Shown here one piece after another: positions 25,083 through 32,775 of a stretch of 42,594 nucleotides of DNA (within the stretch, counting starts at the first letter, position 1; each line of letters starts with the position of its first letter). The stretch comes from Thermoplasmata archaeon. GTDB taxonomy: Archaea; Thermoplasmatota; Thermoplasmata; Lutacidiplasmatales; UBA184. Position numbers and translations under genes: made by a program. The notes beneath the pieces were generated by a model that was given only the letters and a program-made list of their open reading frames with translations, did no database searches and had not been told where the DNA came from. Location: contig JASHRJ010000037.1 in assembly GCA_030037395.1 (NCBI GenBank), forward strand, positions 1-42,594, read 5' to 3'.

Positions 25083-26619
25083 CGCGGGCGTCCCGGTCCG
25101 CGTCGCGCTCGCCGCGGGCGACGAGCTGCGGGCCCGTCCGGACGTCATCGTCCGGGGGGTCTTCGAGCGCGGGACGGACGACGCGGCGCTCCCCACGCCC
25201 CTCGCCGCGGTCGACGCCGTCACCGGCGGAGTCGTCCGCCGCGCCTGGGACCGCCGGGAGTTCGTCGGCAAGCGCAAGGAGCTGACGGTCTTTCACCGCC
25301 CCGACGACAGCGGGCGGATCGTCCTGGTCGGGCTCGGACCCCGGGCCACGCACACCGCCGAGCGCGTCCGGCGGGCGGCGGCCGAGGTGGTCAAGAGCCT
25401 CCGCGGCCGCGGGGCCGCGTCGATCGGCTTCGGCCTGCCGTCGTTCGTCGCCCGGCCGGTCGACGCGGCGACCGCCGTTCGGGCGCTGGTCGACGGCGCC
25501 GTGCTCGGCAGCTACGAGTTCCTGCGGTACAAGCCGAACCCCGACCACGGCGCCGAGCAGGTGACGATCCATGCCGGCGAGCACGGTCCGCGGCCGAGCC
25601 GGGCGCTCGCAGTCGCCTTCGACGAGCAGCGGACCATCGCCGAGTCGGTGGTCTGGACCCGGGAGATCGCGAACCTGCCGGCGGACACCGCCACCCCGGC
25701 GCGCCTCGCGGAGGAGGCGTCGCGCCTCGGTCCCGAGCTCGGGCTCAAGGTGACCGTCTTCGACGAGGCCGAGCTCGCCCGGCTCGGCTGCGGGGGGCTG
25801 CTCGCGGTCGGGGGGGGCTCGTCGCACCCGCCCCGGATGATCATCCTCGAGTATCCCGGACGGGGCAAGCACCCTCGGACCGTGGCCTTGGTCGGCAAAG
25901 GGATCACCTTCGACTCCGGCGGCATCTCGATCAAGGACGCCCCGCAGATGTCGTACATGAAGTTCGACAAGTCGGGCGCGATGGCGGTCCTGGGGGCCGT
26001 GCGGGCGGCGGCCCTCCTCCGCGTCGCCCCGAAGGTCGTCGGGATCCTCTGCTGCGCCGAGAACCTCCCGAGCGGCCACGCCTACCGGCCCGGGGACGTC
26101 GTCCGGACGTTCGGCGGGAAGACGATCGAGGTCCTGAACACCGACGCCGAGGGCCGGGTCGTCCTCAGCGACGGGCTCGGCTACGCGACCGCGACGTACC
26201 GCCCGGACGTCCTGATCGACGTCGCGACCCTCACCGGCGCCGAGGTGGTCGCGCTCGGGGACGACACCGCCGGTCTCGTGGCCGTCGACGAAGCGCTCGC
26301 CCGCGGCCTCCTGGCCGCGTCCCGGGCCACCGGCGAGCCGATCTGGCGGATGCCGCTCACCGACTACCACCGCGAGCTGGTCCGCAGCGACCTCGCGGAC
26401 GTCCGCAACTCGATCGAGATCCCGCTCGCCGGGATGCTCACCGCCTCGGCGTTCCTCGAAACGTTCACCGGTGGCGCCCGGTGGGCGCACCTCGACATCG
26501 CCGGGCCGGCGTACACCACGATCACCACCCGGAAGTACCAGCCGGCGTACCAGAACATCGGCGCCACCGCGTTCGGCGTCCGCCTGCTGGTGCGCTACCT
26601 GCTCGACGCGACGGCCTGA
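24997..26619 (+). CDS. pepA: Leucyl aminopeptidase, M17 family (start uncertain)
   Basis: An M17 aminopeptidase with an N-terminal macro-like domain (ADVIV-type segment RPDVIVRGVFERG) and a C-terminal catalytic domain. Metal and catalytic residues are in VGKGITFDSGGISIKDA and MKFDKSGAMAVLG, and the family signature NTDAEGRVVLSDGLGYA is intact. It removes N-terminal residues with two divalent metals and is usually hexameric, which fits recycling of proteasome peptides. By homology the protein should begin near 25093, right after the sepF stop, but only GTC and no ATG, GTG or TTG is found there. The only canonical start upstream is ATG 24997, which overlaps sepF by 86 nt and adds about 30 Ser/Arg-rich residues. 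I give that start with reserve. Confidence 0.9.
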   Translation: MSPASRRTSSPSLPRGSESTAKRSDRPSSAGVPVRVALAAGDELRARPDVIVRGVFERGTDDAALPTPLAAVDAVTGGVVRRAWDRREFVGKRKELTVFHRPDDSGRIVLVGLGPRATHTAERVRRAAAEVVKSLRGRGAASIGFGLPSFVARPVDAATAVRALVDGAVLGSYEFLRYKPNPDHGAEQVTIHAGEHGPRPSRALAVAFDEQRTIAESVVWTREIANLPADTATPARLAEEASRLGPELGLKVTVFDEAELARLGCGGLLAVGGGSSHPPRMIILEYPGRGKHPRTVALVGKGITFDSGGISIKDAPQMSYMKFDKSGAMAVLGAVRAAALLRVAPKVVGILCCAENLPSGHAYRPGDVVRTFGGKTIEVLNTDAEGRVVLSDGLGYATATYRPDVLIDVATLTGAEVVALGDDTAGLVAVDEALARGLLAASRATGEPIWRMPLTDYHRELVRSDLADVRNSIEIPLAGMLTASAFLETFTGGARWAHLDIAGPAYTTITTRKYQPAYQNIGATAFGVRLLVRYLLDATA

Positions 26620-26640
26620 CGGCCGGCGGGCCCGGTCGGC

Positions 26641-28116
26641 CTACGCGGCGACGACCTGGACGCTCTCTCCGCCGTGCCGGCTCGCCCGGGGCCGGACCTC
26701 GCAGAACAGCGGGGTGTAGTAGCCGCCGCCGGTGATCAGGGCGACCCCGACCGGCAGCGACTGGATCATCTGCGTCATCCCGTCGGTGAGCCCCTCGATC
26801 GACTGGGCGATCGCCCTCAGGTCGAGAGGGTTCGTCACCTGCAGGATCAGCTGGGTGTTGCACTGCGACAGCACGCTCTTGTCGATCCGGGCCGCCCGCT
26901 GCGTGACCGCGCAGAGGCCGAGGCCGAACTTGCGCCCCTCGCTGGCGATGTTCTTGAGGACCCTGGAGCAGGTGGCGGTCCCCTGCTGCGGCGCGAAGTT
27001 GTGCGCCTCCTCGATGACGAGGAACAACGGCGGGATCTTCTCCTTCTTCCGGTTCTCGAACAGCGTCGCGGCGATCCGGGCGACCACCAGCTCCTGGACG
27101 TCCGGCGCGATCCCCCGGAGGTTCACGAGGGTCGCGCCCCCGCGCTGGACGAGGTCGTTGAGGCTGGTGCCGACCGGCCCGAGCAGTTTGGTCTGCTCCA
27201 CGTACTCGAGGCGCTCGCGGAGCGTCTCCGCGACCGCCCCCTCCGTCATCTCGGCGGCCCGCACGAGATCCTTGACCGCGTACTCGGGGTTCGCCTGCGC
27301 GACCCGCTCCAGCAGCTGCTTGAGCGGCCCGAGGTAGGTCTTGATGTTCGTCAGGCCCATGAACACGAGGAGGTCGCGCGGGTCGGTGTGGCGGAGCGAG
27401 AAGGTGAGCGGCTTCGCGGACGGGTTCAAGGAAACGTCCGGCGAGTACTCCTGGACCTGGCGGCCGAACCCCTGCACCTCGACGCCGAACCGGCCGGTCG
27501 CCGCGTTCTTCTCCGCCGGCGCGCGCAGCGAGCCGTACTCGCCGTGCGGGTCGATGATCACGCAGGTGACCTTGTGGCGGAGGAGCTCCTCGATCAGCAC
27601 GCCGAGGAGGTAGCTCTTGCCGCCGCCGGTCTTCGCGAGGACGCTCACGTGGCGCTGGACGAGCTGGTTGATGTCGAGCTCGACCCGCAGGTTGTGGTTG
27701 CGCAGCAGCCCCACGTAGGCGCCGGTCGCCGGCCGGTGCTTCAGCCCGAGGACCTCGGCGATCAGCGGCTCGTCCGCGCGGAAGACGTGCGCGCCGGGCC
27801 GGAACGGGATCGTAGGGCACTTCACGATCCCGCCGGGGTCGCGGTAGCCGAGGATCCGCGAGACCCCGAGCAGGTTCTGGTGGATCGCGATCTCGTCGCT
27901 CCCGGCGAGCGCGCCGGCGCGGGCGAGGTCGAAGTCGCTCGTCCGGCGCAGGTCGTCCAGCTGGCAGAGGACCTTGCCGTGCAGCTCGTCCTCGACGGCG
28001 AGGTAGTCCCCCCGCTCGACCGGCCGCGTCAGGAGAACGTGGAACTGGCCGAGGCCGACGTCCCCGAAGATGCGGCCCACTTCCTCCACGGCGCGTTCCA
28101 TCCGGGGGTCCGGCAT
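26641..28116 (-). CDS. herA: HerA-like DNA translocase/helicase ATPase
   Basis: A 491-aa protein. The N-terminal HAS barrel (about 1-140) includes GVSRILGYRD. A RecA-like core follows with Walker A AKTGGGKS (161-168), the VIIDPHGEYGSL segment, Walker B LFLVIEEAHN and the downstream CAVTQRAARIDKSVLSQCNTQ with conserved Gln-Arg and Asn. HerA hexamers work with the nuclease NurA in end resection alongside Mre11-Rad50. None of those partners is next to it here, although they often are in other archaea, so the classification as repair HerA rather than a paralogue is probable, not certain. It starts at ATG 28116 and is divergent from the coiled-coil gene. Confidence 0.9.
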   Translation of the reverse strand: MPDPRMERAVEEVGRIFGDVGLGQFHVLLTRPVERGDYLAVEDELHGKVLCQLDDLRRTSDFDLARAGALAGSDEIAIHQNLLGVSRILGYRDPGGIVKCPTIPFRPGAHVFRADEPLIAEVLGLKHRPATGAYVGLLRNHNLRVELDINQLVQRHVSVLAKTGGGKSYLLGVLIEELLRHKVTCVIIDPHGEYGSLRAPAEKNAATGRFGVEVQGFGRQVQEYSPDVSLNPSAKPLTFSLRHTDPRDLLVFMGLTNIKTYLGPLKQLLERVAQANPEYAVKDLVRAAEMTEGAVAETLRERLEYVEQTKLLGPVGTSLNDLVQRGGATLVNLRGIAPDVQELVVARIAATLFENRKKEKIPPLFLVIEEAHNFAPQQGTATCSRVLKNIASEGRKFGLGLCAVTQRAARIDKSVLSQCNTQLILQVTNPLDLRAIAQSIEGLTDGMTQMIQSLPVGVALITGGGYYTPLFCEVRPRASRHGGESVQVVAA

Positions 28117-28174
28117 ATTAGCATGATGCGGCAGACGAACTCCCTCGGCGGCGCGCGGCGGCCCGCTCCGGAGC

Positions 28175-28184
28175 CTTTATATCG
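28175..28184. promoter_or_regulatory. TATA-like box between herA and the coiled-coil gene
   Basis: CTTTATATCG is the strongest AT-rich element in the 128-nt divergent gap. It lies about 60 nt from both starts (28116 minus, 28245 plus), so it could serve either gene. Confidence 0.5.
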
Positions 28185-28244
28185 AGAGGATTTTTCGAAA
28201 CGACCCCCGCCTCGACCAAGCCGCCGCGGCGGACGGGTGGCCGA

Positions 28245-29108
28245 TTGCCCGACGCTACCGAGGAACTGCAGCACCGCCACGAGGAGTCGAACGCCCGGGC
28301 CGACGCGTTCCGGGCGACCCGCGACCGCCTCAACGCCGAGGCGCGGGCGCTCGCCGACGAGCGGGCCCGCATCGTCGACGCGATCCGGGCGAACAGCGCC
28401 GAGGCGCAGGGCCACCGCCAGCGGCGCGACGAGCTGAACGCCCAGGTCCGCGAGGAGAAGGGGCTGCGCGAGGAGTGGAACCGCCGGTTCCAGGAGCTCG
28501 GGACCCAGGTGCAGGAGGTGCGCCGCGCCCGGCCGTCCCGCCAGGGCGCGGTGCCGGTCTGGCGCCTGAAGAAGGAGCTCAAGGAGCTCGAGTTCCGCCA
28601 CATGACGACGGCGCTCACCGGCGAGCAGGAGAAGCGCCTGATCGAGGAGATGAAGCGCCTCGAGGCGGCGATCCGGGAGCAGGACGACCAGCTCCGCCGC
28701 GACCCCGATGTCGAGGCGACCCTGAAGGCGTTCGGCGAGGCGCGGGAGGAGTCCGAGCGCCACCATGCCGCGGTCGGCGAGCTCGCCGAGGCGGCGCAGC
28801 GAGAGCACGAGGCGATGGTCGCGCTGTTCGAGGCCGGGGACGAGCTCCGTCGGCAGGCCGACGACGTGCAGGGCCGCCTGGTCGACGTGAAGGGCCGGGC
28901 CGACGAGGCGCACCGCCAGCACATCGCGGCGATCGAGGAGGTACGCGACATCGAGAAGCTCCTGTACGCCGCCCGGGGCGGTCGGGCCCCCGCGTCGTGG
29001 TCGCCGGCCGAGGCGCCGCGGGAGGAGGACTTCCTCGCCCGCCTCAAGAAGGGCGAGAAGGTCTCCACCGAGGACCTGCTCGAGCTGCAGAAGCGCGGAC
29101 GGGCGTAG
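28245..29108 (+). CDS. Archaeal coiled-coil protein (COG1340-like)
   Basis: A 287-aa protein that is almost wholly charged heptad sequence (Glu, Arg, Lys and Ala-rich) from residue 5 to 245. It has the central family segment EEWNRRFQELGTQVQEVR followed by WRLKKELKELEFRH and LTGEQEKRLIEEMKRLEAAI, as in uncharacterised archaeal coiled-coil proteins of the COG1340 type. The C-terminus ends with a short conserved-looking stretch, EDFLARLKKGEKVSTEDLLELQKRG. No enzymatic motif is present. It could be a structural or tethering protein. TTG at 28245 is the only in-frame start before the coiled coil. The HAD gene starts 12 nt after the stop. Confidence 0.72.
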   Translation: MPDATEELQHRHEESNARADAFRATRDRLNAEARALADERARIVDAIRANSAEAQGHRQRRDELNAQVREEKGLREEWNRRFQELGTQVQEVRRARPSRQGAVPVWRLKKELKELEFRHMTTALTGEQEKRLIEEMKRLEAAIREQDDQLRRDPDVEATLKAFGEAREESERHHAAVGELAEAAQREHEAMVALFEAGDELRRQADDVQGRLVDVKGRADEAHRQHIAAIEEVRDIEKLLYAARGGRAPASWSPAEAPREEDFLARLKKGEKVSTEDLLELQKRGRA

Positions 29109-29120
29109 GCGCCCCTCGGA

Positions 29121-29897
29121 GTGGTCGTGGCCGGCGCCGGCGAGACCCGGGCGGTCCTGTTCGACCTGGACGACGTTCTCGTCCCGTTCCAGACGGTCTC
29201 CTCTTGGCAGTGGGCCTGGCGGCCCCAGGGGCCACGCCTCGTCGAGCGGCACGCGCGGACGGCGCTGCGGCGCGCGCAGAAGGCCTGGGACCGCCGTCGG
29301 TGGCTGGGGCTCTCGCGGAAAGCTCCGCCCGCCGACCTCACGGCCTGGCACGACCACCTCACCGCGACGCTCCGGCAGCTCGCCGGCCACGCGGTGGCCC
29401 CCGCGGAGAGCGAGGCGGTCGTCCGTCGGTTCCTGCGGCCCGCGGGCGAGGTGGAGCGGTTCGCCGACGCGGCGCCCGCGCTGGAGCGGCTCCGGGCCCG
29501 CGGGACGGCGGTCGGGGTCCTCACCTCGCTGCCCGGGGAGACGGCGCGCTGGCTGCTGCATCGCACCGGGCTCGCGGAGGAGCTGCTCCTGGGGACCGGG
29601 GACGGTCCCGCCCCGGCGGTGCCCGCCCGGGCCGCGTTCCGCGGCGCCGCCGAGCGGCTCGGCGCCCCCCCGGACCGGACGGCGTTCGTCGGCGACCTCT
29701 ACTGGAGCGACGTCCGGGCGGCGCAACGGGCCGGCCTGGTCGGCATCCTGGTCGACCGCGCCGGCCTCTGGCCCGCCGTGCGGGCCGGTAGGATCGAGGG
29801 GCTCGACGGCCTGGAGGCGGCGCTCGCGATCGCGGCGCGGGCCGGGCCCGCGCCTCCCGGCGCCTCCGCCGGCGGTTCGCCGGAGGACCTTTTATAG
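29121..29897 (+). CDS. HAD superfamily hydrolase
   Basis: A 258-aa protein with HAD motif I FDLDDVLV (nucleophile Asp about residue 15), motif II GVLTSLP, and motif IV FVGDLYWSDVRAAQRAGL, with a helical cap between about 25 and 110. It is a soluble phosphatase or phosphoglycolate/haloacid-dehalogenase-like enzyme of unknown substrate. Motif III Lys is not clear: the usual KP position reads APAVPAR. It has GTG starts at 29121 or 29127 and sits 12 nt after the coiled-coil gene, so both are probably one transcript. COG1340-type proteins have elsewhere been placed beside phosphatase-like genes, but I draw no function from that. Confidence 0.78.
   Translation: MVVAGAGETRAVLFDLDDVLVPFQTVSSWQWAWRPQGPRLVERHARTALRRAQKAWDRRRWLGLSRKAPPADLTAWHDHLTATLRQLAGHAVAPAESEAVVRRFLRPAGEVERFADAAPALERLRARGTAVGVLTSLPGETARWLLHRTGLAEELLLGTGDGPAPAVPARAAFRGAAERLGAPPDRTAFVGDLYWSDVRAAQRAGLVGILVDRAGLWPAVRAGRIEGLDGLEAALAIAARAGPAPPGASAGGSPEDLL
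29889..29897 (+). promoter_or_regulatory. TATA box for the V4R-roadblock pair
   Basis: CTTTTATAG ends 24 nt before the ATG at 29922 and overlaps the stop of the HAD gene. The spacing predicts a leaderless transcript. Confidence 0.6.
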
Positions 29898-29921
29898 GGG
29901 CGCCCCCGGTGGGCCGCGACG

Positions 29922-30329
29922 ATGGCGCTCCGTCAAGTCAAGATCGACCAGACGGAGCTCCGCCAGATCAAGGAGCTCTACGAGGGCGTGATGTCCCACG
30001 CCTGCCACGGCCTGTTCTTCAAGGAAGGCTCGGTGATCGGCGGCAACATGGCCGAGGAGGCGCTCAAGGACCGGGCGCATTACTTCGACCGGGCCGCCCG
30101 CCTCCTCGAGGAGCGCGGCTGGGTCGAGGAGGTCCGCTTCTCCGACCACGAGGTCGTCGCGCGCGGCTCCATCGAGGTCGCCCCGAGCGACATTGCGACC
30201 TGCCACCGCCTCCGGGGCATCCTTCGCGAGTTCTACGAACGTTTTAAGGGGGAGCGCGTCAAATGCACCGAGGAGGCGTGCGCGAGCACCGGGCAGCGCG
30301 AATGCCACTTCCGGGTCGAAGAGCTGTGA
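29922..30329 (+). CDS. Small V4R-domain protein
   Basis: A 135-aa protein. The C-terminal half has the V4R (4-vinyl reductase) domain pattern: TCHRLRGILREFYERF followed by VKCTEEACASTGQRECHFRVEEL, with Cys115, Cys120 and Cys128 in the positions where the family has its conserved cysteines and G-x-x-x-C-x-F end. Further cysteines are at 28 and 94. V4R domains bind small hydrophobic ligands or metal and occur in chlorophyll biosynthesis, TRAPP-like Bet3 relatives and archaeal regulators. The N-terminal helix ELRQIKELYEGVMSHACHG may be dimerising. The neighbour downstream, at 13 nt, is a roadblock protein, suggesting a joint signalling role. The function is unknown. Confidence 0.72.
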   Translation: MALRQVKIDQTELRQIKELYEGVMSHACHGLFFKEGSVIGGNMAEEALKDRAHYFDRAARLLEERGWVEEVRFSDHEVVARGSIEVAPSDIATCHRLRGILREFYERFKGERVKCTEEACASTGQRECHFRVEEL

Positions 30330-30342
30330 GGGGATCGAGGGG

Positions 30343-30702
30343 ATGATGGCCACAGGCAACGTCGGCGCGGTGATCAAGGACCTCAAGACGAGGATCTCCG
30401 GGATCGCGACCGCGCTGGTCTCGCGGGACGGCCTGGTCCTCTTCGCCGACGTGCCCGCGGGCGTCTACACCGAGACGTTCGCGATCATGTGCGCGACGAT
30501 CCTCGGGGCCGCCGCGACCGCGAACACCGAGCTCAACCGGGCCCCGCCCGAGAAGATCGTCGTCGAGGGGAACGACTCCCGGACGATCATCGTCGGCAGC
30601 GGCAAGAAGGCGCTCCTGGTCGCCGTGGTCGACCAGACGGCCGACGTGACGAAGGTCCTGGACGAGGTCGCGAAGGTCGCCGACCTCCTCAAGGCGAACT
30701 AG
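30343..30702 (+). CDS. Roadblock/LC7 domain protein
   Basis: A 119-aa single-domain roadblock/LC7 protein. GNVGAVIKDLKTRISGIATALVSRDGLVLFADVP, PEKIVVEGNDSRTIIVGSG and ALLVAVVDQTADVTKVLDEV follow the helix-strand-strand-helix-strand order of the family. In prokaryotes such proteins (MglB and relatives) dimerise and regulate Ras-like GTPases, or act as scaffolds. No GTPase gene is adjacent. The ATG at 30343 is used, though the ATG at 30346 is equally possible behind GAGGGG. It is co-oriented with the V4R gene at 13 nt and is probably co-transcribed. Confidence 0.85.
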   Translation: MMATGNVGAVIKDLKTRISGIATALVSRDGLVLFADVPAGVYTETFAIMCATILGAAATANTELNRAPPEKIVVEGNDSRTIIVGSGKKALLVAVVDQTADVTKVLDEVAKVADLLKAN

Positions 30703-30710
30703 ATCCCGCG

Positions 30711-31580
30711 TCAGGCCGCCGGCCCGGAGCGGGCGGTTCCCGACGGAAGCTCCGCCTCGCCGGTCCCCGGACCGAGCCGTCGGGCCCCGCCCGTCAGGAC
30801 GCGGGTCGCGTAACCGCCCAGGGCGGCGACCAGGCGCGCCCAGGCGATCACCCCTTTCTGCCCGGCGAGGAGGCGGCGGACGCGGTAGCGGACCCAGAGG
30901 CTCCCGTGCTTCTCCGTGAGCTGCTTGCGGCCGTAGCCGTTCCAGAACGCCTGGTAGAGGAACCGGACGAACGTCGCCCGCATGTGGTGGAGCACGATCG
31001 CCTGGTCGTCGTACCGGATCGAGGCGCCGCCGCGCACCGCGCGCAGGTTCAGGTCGATGTCCTCCGCGGTCACGAACCGGGTGTCGAAGCCCCCGAGCCG
31101 CTCGAACAGCGCCCGCGGGTAGACCAGGTTGCAGGAGGGGTAGGTGACGTCGTAGCCGCCCTGGAACAGCTCGACCCTCTCGAGCGCGCCGTAGCGGGGC
31201 TTGCCGATGGCGACGGTGAGGCCCGCGACGACCGTCTTCGGCCCGAACGAGAGCCGGAGGCGGCCGAGCCAGCCGGAGTCGGCGATGCAGTCGCCGTCGA
31301 TGAAGGCGACGTACTCGCCGCGCGCCTCCGCGACCCCTACGTTGCGCCCCCCGCCCCGCGAGCAGCCGCGGACGACGATCCGCAGCAGGCTCGGATGGCG
31401 CGCCCGGAACTCCTCGGCGACCGCGACCGTCCGGTCGCGGCTCAGGGCGTCGACCAGGACGATCTCGAACGGGGGGTCCTGGTGCGCGAGGCTCTCCAGG
31501 AGCTGGCCGACGTGCGGCTCCTCGTTGCGGGTGGTGACGACGATCGAAACCAGCGAACGCCCGGCGGGCTCACTTCCCAA
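30711..31580 (-). CDS. Family 2 (GT-A) glycosyltransferase
   Basis: A 289-aa protein with a GT2 fold. VSIVVTTRNEEPHVGQLLESL lies at the start, then IVLVDALSRDRT, RNVGVAEARGEYVAFIDGDC (DxD equivalent near 95-97), CNLVYPRALFERLGGFDTRF and TAEDIDLNLRAVRGG with the acceptor-side ED. It transfers a sugar from a nucleotide donor, and N-glycan or exopolysaccharide assembly is plausible given the sequon-rich surface proteins here. No clear membrane segment is seen, but the C-terminal basic helix region could associate with the membrane. TTG at 31580 starts inside the last codons of the upstream PRC-barrel gene (11-nt overlap). Confidence 0.88.
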   Translation of the reverse strand: MGSEPAGRSLVSIVVTTRNEEPHVGQLLESLAHQDPPFEIVLVDALSRDRTVAVAEEFRARHPSLLRIVVRGCSRGGGRNVGVAEARGEYVAFIDGDCIADSGWLGRLRLSFGPKTVVAGLTVAIGKPRYGALERVELFQGGYDVTYPSCNLVYPRALFERLGGFDTRFVTAEDIDLNLRAVRGGASIRYDDQAIVLHHMRATFVRFLYQAFWNGYGRKQLTEKHGSLWVRYRVRRLLAGQKGVIAWARLVAALGGYATRVLTGGARRLGPGTGEAELPSGTARSGPAA

Positions 31581-31812
31581 TGTCCATCACGACGACGTCC
31601 TTGACCGCGCGCATGCTCTTGAAGGGGAGCACGAGCCGGCCGGCCGCATCGCTCTGGAACAGGCGCTGCTCGACGTCCTCGCTCGGGGTCACGAGCACGT
31701 GCGCGATCCCGCCGCTCAGGGTGTCGACCACGAAGTTGTCGATCATCCCGAGGATCTGGCCGTCCCCGGTCATCACGGTCTTCCCCCGAAGCTCGGTCAG
31801 GAACTTGCGCAT
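31570..31812 (-). CDS. PRC-barrel domain protein
   Basis: An 80-aa protein made of one PRC-barrel: MRKFLTELRGKTVMTGDGQILG, MIDNFVVDTLSGGIAHVLV and VLPFKSMRAVKDVVVMDI. Archaeal stand-alone PRC-barrels are small beta-barrels found in RNA-processing or membrane-linked contexts, and some archaeal ones are now tied to cell division (CdpB type). The start is ATG 31812, because the TATA element on this strand (31854-31845) places transcription start near 31825. An ATG at 31833 would add seven residues. It is upstream of and overlaps the glycosyltransferase gene. Confidence 0.82.
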   Translation of the reverse strand: MRKFLTELRGKTVMTGDGQILGMIDNFVVDTLSGGIAHVLVTPSEDVEQRLFQSDAAGRLVLPFKSMRAVKDVVVMDIGK

Positions 31813-31844
31813 CGCGAACGCCTCGAGCGCCATGGGCGGGGCGG

Positions 31845-31854
31845 CGTATTTAAT
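31845..31854 (-). promoter_or_regulatory. TATA-like box for the PRC-barrel gene
   Basis: ATTAAATACG on the minus strand lies about 33 nt before the ATG at 31812. Confidence 0.5.
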
Positions 31855-31939
31855 CGTTGGCGGGAACAGGAAGGCGCGCGTCGCCGGGGTGCCGCCGGTC
31901 CTCGGCGGGAGCTCGGCGCGCCCCCGGCCCGCCCCAACG

Positions 31940-31948
31940 CTTATATCG
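31940..31948 (+). promoter_or_regulatory. TATA box for the L18e-L13-S9-RpoN operon
   Basis: CTTATATCG ends 25 nt before the L18e ATG at 31974, the strongest match to an archaeal TATA box in this region. A leaderless start is implied. Confidence 0.6.
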
Positions 31949-31973
31949 GCCACCCGGGTCGAACGCCGCCCTC

Positions 31974-32339
31974 ATGGTGGCCCGTCGTCGGAAGGGGAAT
32001 CCGGAGCTGGTGCGCCTCCTTGCGGAGCTCCGCCATGCGGCCCGGCAGCACGCCGCGCCGATCTGGGAGGCGGTGGCGGAGCGCCTGGAGCGGCCGCGCC
32101 ACCAGACGGTCCCGGTGAACGTCGGGCAGCTCGATCGCCTCGCCCGGGCCGACGAGACGATCGTCGTGCCGGGCAAGCTGCTCGCGGACGGCCGGCTCGC
32201 CAAGCCGCTGACGGTCGCCGCCGTCGCGTTCTCGGCCGAGGCGCGGACGAAGATCCACGCCGCCGGCGGGACCGCGCTCGGCCTTCGGGACGTGATCAAG
32301 GCCCGGCCGGACGGGGCGGGGGTGCGGCTCCTTGCCTGA
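31974..32339 (+). CDS. rpl18e: Large-subunit ribosomal protein L18e
   Basis: A 121-aa protein of normal L18e length: ARRRKGNPELVRLLAELR, WEAVAERLERPRHQTVPVN, VPGKLLADGRLAKPLTVAAV and GLRDVIKARPDGAGVRLL. It belongs to the L15/L18e fold and is a structural 50S protein. It is the first gene of the conserved archaeal L18e-L13-S9-RpoN order. The ATG at 31974 is supported by the TATA box and the family start. Its end overlaps the uL13 start by 8 nt. Confidence 0.96.
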   Translation: MVARRRKGNPELVRLLAELRHAARQHAAPIWEAVAERLERPRHQTVPVNVGQLDRLARADETIVVPGKLLADGRLAKPLTVAAVAFSAEARTKIHAAGGTALGLRDVIKARPDGAGVRLLA

Positions 32340-32775
32340 CGCCCCGAAGGCGCCCGGCCCGACCGTCGTCGACGCGAGCGGGTTGGTGCTCGGTCGGGCG
32401 GCGAGCCGGATCGCGCACCGCCTCCTGGCCGGCGAGTCGATCGTCGTGGTCAACGCCGAGCAGGCGGTCGTGACTGGCTCTCGGGCCAGCGTGCTGGCCC
32501 AGTACACCGCGCTGCGGGCGCGCGGCTCGGTCCGCTCGGGGCCGCACTTTCCGCGGTACCCGGACCGCATCTTCCGCCGGACGGTCCGCGGCATGCTGCC
32601 GCACCTCCGCCCCCGGGGGAAGGCGGCGTTCGCTCGCCTGAAGGTCCACATCGGGGTGCCCGAGCCGCTCCGCCCGCTGCCCCGCAGCACGATCGACGAC
32701 GCCAAGGCCCGCCCCGCGCTGAAGCCGCCGCTCACGCTCGCGGAGATCACCCGACTGTTGGGGGCCCGCCTGTGA
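32332..32775 (+). CDS. rpl13: Large-subunit ribosomal protein uL13
   Basis: A 147-aa uL13: VVDASGLVLGRAASRIAHRLL, VVVNAEQAVVTGSRASVLAQY, FPRYPDRIFRRTVRGMLP and RGKAAFARLKVHIGVP. It is a 50S protein near the subunit's back side. It starts with TTG at 32332, overlapping rpl18e by 8 nt, and its stop overlaps the GTG of rps9 (GTGA), so the operon is translationally coupled throughout. Confidence 0.97.
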   Translation: MPDAPKAPGPTVVDASGLVLGRAASRIAHRLLAGESIVVVNAEQAVVTGSRASVLAQYTALRARGSVRSGPHFPRYPDRIFRRTVRGMLPHLRPRGKAAFARLKVHIGVPEPLRPLPRSTIDDAKARPALKPPLTLAEITRLLGARL

